Assembly (NCBI GenBank): GCA_028823075.1
Contig: JAPKCE010000188.1
Span: forward strand, 1-5,051
Length of the DNA: 5,051 nt
From: Myxococcota bacterium
GTDB taxonomy: Bacteria; Myxococcota; UBA4151
Direction of reading: 5' to 3'
Shown here: piece after piece, positions 1-5,051 of the stretch
Numbering within the stretch: position 1 is the stretch's first letter
Layout of the letters: each line of letters starts with the position of its first letter
The notes under the pieces: generated by a model
Database searches by the model: none
What the model saw: only the letters and a program-made list of their open reading frames with translations
What the model was told of the DNA's origin: nothing
Position numbers and translations under genes: made by a program

Positions 1-288
1 CTCGACCAGCGTTTCGTCGCCGATGGAGCCAAGGGGGTTAGCGCCACCTACCAATTTAATTTGGACCCGGCTGGAACCTGGCATGTCAACGTCGAGGACG
101 GCACTTTTAGCGTGCATCAAGGGGCAGCTGAAAAGGCGACAACGACCTTTATAATGACAGGCGATAATTACGTCTCGATGGTCAACGGTGACTTGAACGG
201 TCAGATGGCTTTCATGACCGGAAAGATGAAGATAAAAGGCGCCATCCCGATGGCGATGAAACTCAAGCAGATCTTTCCTCAGAATTAG
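1..288 (+). CDS. SCP2 sterol-binding domain protein (5' partial)
   Basis: The reading frame is open from the first base of the window and ends at TAG 286-288, giving 95 residues of a protein whose N-terminus lies upstream. TTG at 61 is an internal Leu codon, not a convincing start, because in-frame sequence upstream (ending in ATYQFNL) already belongs to the domain. The pattern ATYQFNL, then GTWHVNVEDGTFSV, a polar strand ending FIMTGDNYVSMVNG, and a C-terminal GKMKIKGAIPMAMKL helix is typical of the SCP2 sterol-transfer fold, which holds a lipid or acyl-CoA in a hydrophobic tunnel. The domain is usually 100-130 residues, so only a short N-terminal piece seems to be missing. It ends 14 bases before an aldehyde dehydrogenase and is followed by thiolase-fold and CoA-ligase genes, so a role as soluble carrier of a steroid or long acyl-CoA substrate is inferred. 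It has no catalytic signature. Confidence 0.88.
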   Translation, partial: LDQRFVADGAKGVSATYQFNLDPAGTWHVNVEDGTFSVHQGAAEKATTTFIMTGDNYVSMVNGDLNGQMAFMTGKMKIKGAIPMAMKLKQIFPQN

Positions 289-302
289 TCGGGCACCTTT
301 TC

Positions 303-1805
303 GTGGAACGCTACGGCCTGTTCATCGATGGAGAGTTTTCTGCCGCCCAAGATGGGGCGGTTTATACCTCGATCAACCCCGCAAACGGATTGCCTTGGGC
401 TGAGTTCGCGGCAGCCTCGACGCTCGACGTTGACCGCGCTGTAAAAGCGGCCAAGGCTGCCCACGACAGCGGGGTATGGCGAAACAAGACACCTGCTGAG
501 CGCGCCGAGATTTTGCGCCGAATCGCCGATTTAATTAGCGACGAGCATATGGCCCTCGTGATGGCCGAGATTCAGGACTCTGGCGGCACCATGCGAAAGG
601 CCAACGGTGCTGATATCATGGGTGCGAACATGAGTTTTGGGCAGCACGCTGAGTTCTGTGAAGCGCTGCAACTCGAAGAGGCCACCGAAGAGTTTTTCCC
701 CATCGAGGCGACGAGTATCGTGCGCCGCGAACCGGTCGGCGTGGTCGCAGCAATCATCCCCTTTAATTTCCCGTTTGCGGCGGCTTCTTGGAAGGTTGCT
801 CCGGCACTAGCGGCAGGCTGCACCCTGGTATTAAAACCCTCGCCATTGACTCCTTGCACCGCCTTGATGATGGCGAAAATATGCACCGAAGCGGGAGTTC
901 CTCCGGGTGTTATTAACGTCATTACAGGGCCAGATGCCGAGCTTGGCGCTGCCTTAGTGGCGCATCCTCTCGTCAATAAAGTCAGCTTCACCGGCTCCAA
1001 CGAGGTCGGAAAAAAGGTCATGAAGTCCTGCGCTGACCGCGTCACCAACTGCCTCCTCGAATTGGGCGGTAAATCGGCGACCATACTTCTTGATGACGCC
1101 GATCTCGACATCGCCATTCCGGGCGCCATTTTCGGCAGCTTCTTTCATTCGGGGCAGGTCTGCGAATCGGGAACTCGTTTGTTGGTTCCGGACGCTAAGC
1201 ACGACGAAATCGTCGCTCGCTTGAAACAGGAAATCGCCAACGTTGTGGTCGGCGACCCGATGGATGTTACCTCGACAATGGGTCCCTTAATCTCGTTGAA
1301 ACAGCTCGAAAATACTGAGCGATATGTACAGAGTTTACACGACGAAGGCGCCACCTTGGTGTTTGGCGGTAAGCGTCCAGAGCATTGTGATGAAAACGGT
1401 TTCTATTATGAGCCGACCTGTTTCACCGATGTGCGAAACGACATGACGGCCGCCTGTGAAGAGATTTTCGGACCGGTTTTAGTGATCATTCGATACGTCG
1501 ACGACGACCATGCGATTCGCATCGCTAACGATTCCAAATACGGGCTCGGAGGTTCGATTTGGTCGCGTGATTTAGAGCGTGCGACAGGCATGGCGCGGCG
1601 CATCGAAAGCGGTACGCTTTGGATCAATGATTACCATCTTATCAACCCCAAATACCCTTTCGGCGGTTTCAAACAAAGCGGTATCGGGCGCGAGCTCGGA
1701 CCCCAGGGCTTGGACGCCTATTTCGAGTTTAAACACATCCATGTTGGTCGCAGTTCATCACGCCCAGAAAAGCACTACCTTTCGATGATTTTGAAAGAGG
1801 GTTGA
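303..1805 (+). CDS. NAD(P)-dependent aldehyde dehydrogenase
   Basis: This 500-residue protein has the normal length of the ALDH superfamily and should oxidise an aldehyde to the acid with NAD(P)+ in the cytoplasm. All key elements are visible: PFNFP with oxyanion-hole Asn155, VLKPS with cofactor-binding Lys178, the Rossmann loop FTGSNEVG at 229-236, general-base Glu253 in LLELGGKS, nucleophile Cys287 in SGQVCESGTR, and Glu387 in EEIFGPV. The GTG start at 303 is chosen because MERYGLFIDGEF is where ALDHs normally begin; no good Shine-Dalgarno sequence precedes it. It follows the SCP2 gene by 14 bases and precedes the DUF35 gene by 4. Substrate cannot be read from sequence. The context suggests a steroid side-chain aldehyde, by analogy with the steroid aldehyde dehydrogenase Sad of Pseudomonas sp. 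Chol1; a shorter released aldehyde is the alternative. Family is certain, substrate is inference. Confidence 0.96.
   Translation: MERYGLFIDGEFSAAQDGAVYTSINPANGLPWAEFAAASTLDVDRAVKAAKAAHDSGVWRNKTPAERAEILRRIADLISDEHMALVMAEIQDSGGTMRKANGADIMGANMSFGQHAEFCEALQLEEATEEFFPIEATSIVRREPVGVVAAIIPFNFPFAAASWKVAPALAAGCTLVLKPSPLTPCTALMMAKICTEAGVPPGVINVITGPDAELGAALVAHPLVNKVSFTGSNEVGKKVMKSCADRVTNCLLELGGKSATILLDDADLDIAIPGAIFGSFFHSGQVCESGTRLLVPDAKHDEIVARLKQEIANVVVGDPMDVTSTMGPLISLKQLENTERYVQSLHDEGATLVFGGKRPEHCDENGFYYEPTCFTDVRNDMTAACEEIFGPVLVIIRYVDDDHAIRIANDSKYGLGGSIWSRDLERATGMARRIESGTLWINDYHLINPKYPFGGFKQSGIGRELGPQGLDAYFEFKHIHVGRSSSRPEKHYLSMILKEG
1796..1800 (+). promoter_or_regulatory. Ribosome binding site of the DUF35 gene
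   Basis: AGAGG lies inside the last codons of the aldehyde dehydrogenase gene and ends 9 bases before ATG 1810. A second GAGGG at 1804-1808 is too close to the start to work well. It supports ATG 1810 as the start. Confidence 0.5.
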
Positions 1806-1809
1806 GGGC

Positions 1810-2763
1810 ATGGGCGAGCCCGCCGGACTGACTCAGCCTTACCGCCTGGAATACGTTTATAAACGCGGTTTGGGCCCCGTGCTTAATGCGTTTTTTAATG
1901 GCCTGAAGCGCGCCCAGTTGCTGGGAGTTCGCGGCGGCGAAAACGAGATTTTTTGCCCGCCCAGCGAATACCACCCCGAAAGTGCCGAGAGCTTGACTGA
2001 GATGGTCGAGCTAACAGGCGCCGGTGAGATTGTGCATGCCTTTTGGATAGCCCAGCCTCTTGCCCACCACCCTTCGAAAACGCCCTTTGCTTTTGCGCTA
2101 ATTCGCCTTGATCAATGCTCCAGCCACTTTTTGCATATCGTCGACACCGGCGGCGATGAATCGCTGGCTTGTGCCGGTTTGAGGGTTCGCCCGCGCTGGG
2201 CCGATGAGCGAATCGGCAGCATTCGCGATCTCGAGAGCTTTGTGCCCGAGAGCGTCGACCAAAGTTGTGTTGTTATGCCCGAAGGGGATGAGTTGCTCGA
2301 GCGCCTGAACATTCCCGTCTCGCTCGAATATCAAGTGCGAGCAGGCCGTGTTCAGAGTCGGTTTTTACACCAATTGAGTGAACGCAAAATTATAGGGCGG
2401 CGCAGCCCTGCCAGCCAAAAGGTCTTGCTGCCGCCGCGCGGCGCCTGTCCCCAAAGTGGCGAGCTTTGCGCTGCTGAGGTTGAGGTGAGCGACTCCGGCA
2501 CCGTGGTCGCATTTACTGTGGTCCGCATCGATTTCCCGGGGCAACAACTCAAGCCGCCCTACGCCTGCGCCTCAGTGCTTCTCGATGGCGCCGACCAACC
2601 TATTTTGCACTTGCTCAAAGGCCTGCCGGGCTCGCTGCGCATCGGCATGCGTGTTGTCGCCGTTTGGCGCGACGAAGCGCTGGCTTCCATGCAGGCCATC
2701 GACTATTTTTGCGCTCTCGATGAAGCCGACGCCGCGGCCGATACTTATGCGGAGCATCTGTAG
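1810..2763 (+). CDS. Tandem DUF35 OB-fold protein, acyl-CoA-binding partner of thiolase-fold subunits
   Basis: This 317-residue protein holds two copies of the DUF35 unit (zinc ribbon plus OB fold). Copy one spans about 12-145: a helix GLGPVLNAFFNGLKRAQ, a ribbon remnant with PP at 50-51, then the OB fold from ELTGAGEIVHAFW. Copy two spans about 170-300: HQLSERKIIGRR, the ribbon with LLPPRGACP at 206-214, then VEVSDSGTVVAFTVVRIDFPG and KPPYACASVLLDG, typical DUF35 OB-fold motifs. Neither ribbon keeps a full cysteine set: the first lacks the CxxC pair, and in the second CPxC is Ser199-Pro-Ala-Ser202, with only Cys213 kept. DUF35 proteins bind acyl-CoA and assemble with thiolase-fold enzymes, as in Ltp2-ChsH2. 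The next two genes encode such subunits, and the gene abuts the first of them with no spacer. Length and position match Rv3521 of M. tuberculosis (about 300 residues, from memory). A nucleic-acid role, sometimes implied by the name OB-fold, is unlikely. Confidence 0.86.
   Translation: MGEPAGLTQPYRLEYVYKRGLGPVLNAFFNGLKRAQLLGVRGGENEIFCPPSEYHPESAESLTEMVELTGAGEIVHAFWIAQPLAHHPSKTPFAFALIRLDQCSSHFLHIVDTGGDESLACAGLRVRPRWADERIGSIRDLESFVPESVDQSCVVMPEGDELLERLNIPVSLEYQVRAGRVQSRFLHQLSERKIIGRRSPASQKVLLPPRGACPQSGELCAAEVEVSDSGTVVAFTVVRIDFPGQQLKPPYACASVLLDGADQPILHLLKGLPGSLRIGMRVVAVWRDEALASMQAIDYFCALDEADAAADTYAEHL
2751..2754 (+). promoter_or_regulatory. Ribosome binding site of the short thiolase-like gene
   Basis: GGAG ends 9 bases before ATG 2764, within the last codons of the DUF35 gene. 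The stop TAG 2761-2763 directly abuts the ATG, so terminating ribosomes could also restart here. Confidence 0.5.
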
Positions 2764-3681
2764 ATGCGCCCTGTAGCCCTGGTGGGGTTTTCGCATAGCG
2801 AGTTGCAGCCCGAGAGCCCACTTGATGAGGTCGAGTTGACTCAGCAAGTCTGTTCCTCGCTGCGCGATAAGCTTGGCTTAAAACAGCAAGATATCGACCT
2901 TGTTGTTTCCGGTTCTTGCGACTTTCTCAGCGGTAGACCCTTTGTCTTTATTTCGGCTCTGGATGGACTCGGCGCTGTTCCTCCCATCGATGAAAGCCAT
3001 GTTGAGATGGACGGTGCTTTTGCGCTGTATGAAGCTTGGGTACGCCTACAGTCCGGAGAAATTGACTGTGCTTTGGTTTACGCTTTTGGTCGCTCAAGTC
3101 AGGCTAATTTGAACCGTTTGCTGGGTTTGCAAAGCGATCCGCATTGGGGAGCGCCCTTGGGTTTGGACGAACAGGCGATCGCCGGGTTACAGGCTAGCGC
3201 TGCCGGTCTGCTTGGAGCCGGGCTTGAACGCTTACCCGAAGCCGACGGCGCCGCTGCCGTCTTGCTGGCGGCCGGCGATCGCGCTCGTCAGCTATGCCCG
3301 CGCCCTGCGTGGATACGCGCCATTGACCACCGCATCGATCGCTCTGAATTGGGGCAGCGAAACCTCGGGCAGTTGCCTGCACTGGAGCGCTCCGCCGAAG
3401 CGGTCTCGCTGTCGAGTCATCAGGTCGAATACGCTGAATTACACGCTGTTTTTACACATCAGCGACAGATGCTCAAAACAACCTTGGGTTTGGGCGATGA
3501 GCTACCGACCAACCAGGGTAAAACCAGCGCCTTTGATGCCTTCATGGTGTCGGGCTTGATGCATCTTGGGGAGGCTGCCGAGGCCGTTATGCAAGGCCGG
3601 GTCAAGCGCTCGCTCGGGCACGCCAGCGCCGGCCCTGCGCTGCAACAAAACCTGCTTTGCGTGTTTGGTGACTCTCCATGA
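2764..3681 (+). CDS. Degenerate, shortened thiolase-fold protein (Ltp4-like), probable non-catalytic subunit
   Basis: The 305-residue protein has the thiolase fold of the lipid-transfer-protein branch: RPVALVGFSHSEL at the N-terminus, ESHVEMDGAFALYEAW at 77-92, ADGAAAVLLAAGDRA at 160-174, and GHASAGPALQQNLLCVF at 285-301. These are hallmarks of the Ltp4 (Rv3522) type, recalled at about 350 residues. The thiolase nucleophile position is Glu81, the GHP-motif histidine aligns with about Asp258, and the last cysteine position is Ala287, so thiolase chemistry is excluded. The protein is about 45-50 residues short, and the loss falls between GLQAS (141-145) and DGAAAV (161-166), where the partner carries its RNAAKNPFAH segment. 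The Gly-Gly loop before the GHP region is also replaced (TNQGKTSAFDAF, 249-260). Start ATG 2764 abuts the DUF35 stop, and the stop overlaps the next start. Most likely it is a structural or regulatory half of a heteromeric complex with the next gene product; a residual aldolase-like role cannot be excluded. Confidence 0.82.
   Translation: MRPVALVGFSHSELQPESPLDEVELTQQVCSSLRDKLGLKQQDIDLVVSGSCDFLSGRPFVFISALDGLGAVPPIDESHVEMDGAFALYEAWVRLQSGEIDCALVYAFGRSSQANLNRLLGLQSDPHWGAPLGLDEQAIAGLQASAAGLLGAGLERLPEADGAAAVLLAAGDRARQLCPRPAWIRAIDHRIDRSELGQRNLGQLPALERSAEAVSLSSHQVEYAELHAVFTHQRQMLKTTLGLGDELPTNQGKTSAFDAFMVSGLMHLGEAAEAVMQGRVKRSLGHASAGPALQQNLLCVFGDSP
3678..3681 (+). promoter_or_regulatory. ATGA stop-start overlap (translational coupling)
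   Basis: The TGA of the short thiolase-like gene (3679-3681) overlaps the ATG of the long one (3678-3680). No Shine-Dalgarno sequence is visible in the 20 bases upstream, so translation of the second gene probably depends on ribosomes finishing the first. This suits production of two subunits in equal amounts. Confidence 0.7.
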
Positions 3682-4838
3682 AGCGGCCTTGCGCGGTGAT
3701 CGGTGTTGGCCAGACGCGCTACGCCGCCAAGCGCCAGGACCAAAGCTTCACAGGCTTGGTTCGCGAGGCAGCGCTCAGGGCGCTCGACGACGCGGGGTTG
3801 CAGTTCGCCGACATCGACGCTGTCGTTATCGGAAAAGCGCCGGATTTTTTCGAGGGTATCATGATGCCTGAGCATCATTTGGCCAGCGCTTTGGGTGCGG
3901 CAAATAAACCGATGATTCGCGTGCATACGGCAGGTTCCGTGGGCGGCTCCACGGCTCTTTACGCCGCCCACCTTATTGCCGCCGGGGTTCATGAACGGGT
4001 GCTCTGCGTGGCTTTTGAAGTGCAGAGTTGCTCGAACGCCATGTGGGCTCTGTCGCCGGTTTACCCTTTCCAGCCTCCGGTTGTCGCTGGGGCGGGAGGG
4101 TTTTTTGCACCTCTAATTCAAGCCTATATTAATCGCAGCAAAGCACCGCAAGATGTAGGCTGGCGGGTGGTGATGAAAGACCGTCGCAACGCCGCCAAAA
4201 ACCCGTTTGCCCATCTGCAAGGGGCGCCAACTTATGAACAGATGCAAAGCGCCCAGATGCTTTGGGACCCGATCAATTACCTAGAGACTTGCCCGAGCTC
4301 CGATGGCGCTTGCGCCTTGGTCCTATCGTCGGAAAAGGCGGCTGCTAAAGCCCCAAGCCCACCGGCTTTTGTGCAAGCGATGGCGCAACGTTCCGAACCG
4401 ATTTTCTTCCCTGGCCGCGACGCGGTTAGCCCGCAAGCCGGCAAAGATTGCGCCGCGGCGCTGTATCGTCAGGCGCAGATAAAAGACCCGCGCGCCGAAC
4501 TGGATATGGCAGAAATATATGTGCCGTTTTCTTGGTTCGAACCGATGTGGCTCGAAAACCTTGGTTTTGCCGAAGTGGACCAGGGTTGGCGTATGGTGCT
4601 CGACGGCAGCACTGATTTCGGCGGCTGTTTGCCGGTCAATGTGTCGGGCGGCGTGCTGAGTTCGAACCCGATCGGAGCTTCGGGAATGATCCGCTTTGCC
4701 GAAGCGGCTTTGCAAGTCAAAGGTCAGGCTGGGGCGCATCAAGTGCCCAAGGCGCGTCGCGCTTTGGGTCATGCTTACGGTGGTGGATCGCAGTTTTTTG
4801 CCATGTGGATCGTGGGCGATACGCCCATGGCCGGATAA
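3678..4838 (+). CDS. Thiolase-fold protein (Ltp3-like, SCP2-thiolase branch), putative retro-aldolase subunit
   Basis: This 386-residue, full-length member of the lipid-transfer/SCP2-thiolase branch shows AVIGVGQTRYA at the N-terminus, HTAGSVGGSTALYAA at 83-97, the KDRRNAAKNPFAH segment at 167-179, SSDGACALVLSS at 207-218, SGGVLSSNPIGASG at 323-336 and GHAYGGGSQFFAMW at 364-377. Every thiolase catalytic residue is changed: nucleophile Cys to Ser87, GHP His to Asn330, and final Cys to Ala366. The usual NEAF motif reads YVPFSWFEP from Tyr281. Established work on Ltp2 shows a thiolase-fold enzyme with a rebuilt, tyrosine-using active site that cleaves steroid side chains by retro-aldol reaction with a DUF35 partner. 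Tyr281 and Tyr367 are candidates here. The gene overlaps its upstream neighbour by four bases and matches Rv3523 (ltp3) in length and order. Inference: catalytic subunit of an aldolase complex. Alternatives are another C-C lyase or an acyl-CoA-binding scaffold. Confidence 0.87.
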   Translation: MKRPCAVIGVGQTRYAAKRQDQSFTGLVREAALRALDDAGLQFADIDAVVIGKAPDFFEGIMMPEHHLASALGAANKPMIRVHTAGSVGGSTALYAAHLIAAGVHERVLCVAFEVQSCSNAMWALSPVYPFQPPVVAGAGGFFAPLIQAYINRSKAPQDVGWRVVMKDRRNAAKNPFAHLQGAPTYEQMQSAQMLWDPINYLETCPSSDGACALVLSSEKAAAKAPSPPAFVQAMAQRSEPIFFPGRDAVSPQAGKDCAAALYRQAQIKDPRAELDMAEIYVPFSWFEPMWLENLGFAEVDQGWRMVLDGSTDFGGCLPVNVSGGVLSSNPIGASGMIRFAEAALQVKGQAGAHQVPKARRALGHAYGGGSQFFAMWIVGDTPMAG

Positions 4839-4842
4839 GGAG
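4836..4842 (+). promoter_or_regulatory. Strong ribosome binding site of the acyl-CoA synthetase gene
   Basis: TAAGGAG ends 6 bases before ATG 4849 and is the best Shine-Dalgarno match in the window. Its TAA is also the stop codon of the preceding thiolase-fold gene. It fixes the start of the last gene and suggests that translation here initiates independently. Confidence 0.8.
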
Positions 4843-4848
4843 TTCGAG

Positions 4849-5051
4849 ATGGCGGTGTTCAACCTCGCTGACCTGTTTGAAACCGTTGTGGATACGGTCC
4901 CTGATAATGAGGCTTTAATCGCTGGCGAGACGCGCATGACCTATGCCGAACTCGAATCCGCCAGCAACCGTTTAGCGCATTACCTTGCTGATCAAGGTCT
5001 GGGCGCTGGGGATCATATCGGGCTGCAACTGTACAACGGCGAAGCCTATAT
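4849..5051 (+). CDS. FadD-type acyl-CoA synthetase, AMP-forming (3' partial)
   Basis: Only the first 67 residues and two bases of the next codon are present. MAVFNLADLFETVVDTVPDN, then ALIAGETRMTYAELESASNRLAHYL and GLGAGDHIGLQLYNGEAY, is the standard opening of the ANL superfamily (the TYAEL and NRLAHYL motifs of the N-terminal domain). The NLADLFE opening and LYNG ending resemble the FadD19/FadD17-like group that activates steroid side-chain acids, but the AMP-binding and catalytic motifs lie beyond the window. The enzyme would join a carboxylic acid to CoA with ATP, giving AMP and PPi. It starts 10 bases after the thiolase-fold gene, behind a strong ribosome binding site. In context it would activate the acid made by the upstream aldehyde dehydrogenase, or the incoming substrate. 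The acyl-CoA synthetase family is secure; the steroid specificity is inferred from neighbours. Confidence 0.85.
   Translation, partial: MAVFNLADLFETVVDTVPDNEALIAGETRMTYAELESASNRLAHYLADQGLGAGDHIGLQLYNGEAY

Noticed and set aside
572..1129. 185-codon open frame on the - strand inside the aldehyde dehydrogenase gene
   Set aside because: It lies wholly opposite a clearly real, fully conserved gene, its translation is low-complexity Ser/Ala/Pro-rich with no recognisable domain, and GC-rich codon use readily opens such antisense frames.
1810..2763. Nucleic-acid-binding role for the OB-fold protein
   Set aside because: DUF35 OB folds associate with thiolase-fold enzymes and acyl-CoA metabolism, and the operon context agrees; nothing suggests DNA or RNA binding.
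2764..3681. Possibility that the short thiolase-like gene is a frameshifted pseudogene
   Set aside because: The frame is continuous from a conserved N-terminus to a conserved C-terminus, start and stop are coupled to both neighbours, and the missing part is one internal block rather than a shift in frame.
3459..3992. 177-codon open frame on the - strand over the junction of the two thiolase-like genes
   Set aside because: It is a shadow of two conserved genes, shows no motif, and has no plausible ribosome binding context.
4691..4707. Perfect inverted repeat CCGCTT-TGCCG-AAGCGG
   Set aside because: It lies inside the conserved C-terminal coding region of the Ltp3-like gene (encoding Arg-Phe-Ala-Glu-Ala), has no T-run after it, and is best explained by codon choice rather than a terminator or operator.
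4323..4937. 204-codon open frame on the - strand across the end of the Ltp3-like gene and the start of the acyl-CoA synthetase gene
   Set aside because: It spans two solid + strand genes and their ribosome binding site, and the translated product is Arg/His-rich with no family resemblance.

Overview
The window is one tightly packed run of six genes, all on the + strand, with the first and last cut by the window edges. No gap between genes exceeds 14 bases, so it looks like the inside of a single operon; its promoter and terminator lie outside. Base composition is moderately GC-rich and initiation is of the ordinary Shine-Dalgarno type. The organism is probably a proteobacterium, perhaps an aquatic gammaproteobacterium, but this is a low-confidence inference from gene content and style alone; no rRNA or marker gene is present.

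Layout: 1-288, C-terminal part of an SCP2-type sterol/acyl carrier protein; 303-1805, NAD(P)-dependent aldehyde dehydrogenase with all catalytic residues; 1810-2763, tandem DUF35 OB-fold protein whose zinc-ribbon cysteines are nearly all lost; 2764-3681, short and highly degenerate thiolase-fold protein (Ltp4-like); 3678-4838, full-length thiolase-fold protein (Ltp3-like) lacking the thiolase Cys/His/Cys catalytic set; 4849 to the window end, N-terminus of a FadD-type acyl-CoA synthetase.

The order DUF35 / short thiolase-like / long thiolase-like matches, from memory, the Mycobacterium tuberculosis Rv3521-Rv3522(ltp4)-Rv3523(ltp3) block of the cholesterol regulon. Together with the sterol carrier, aldehyde dehydrogenase and acyl-CoA ligase, it points to breakdown of the side chain of a steroid or similar isoprenoid. 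The most coherent reading is a cleave-oxidise-reactivate module: the DUF35/thiolase-fold complex acts as a retro-aldolase (as Ltp2-ChsH2 does, and as Sal1 is thought to do in Pseudomonas cholate degradation), the aldehyde dehydrogenase oxidises the released aldehyde to an acid, and the CoA ligase activates the acid for another round. This assignment is inference; the domain identities and the missing catalytic residues are seen directly.

The three middle genes are joined by an abutting TAG-ATG and an overlapping ATGA, as expected for subunits made together. No RNA genes, mobile elements, CRISPR arrays or significant repeats were seen.
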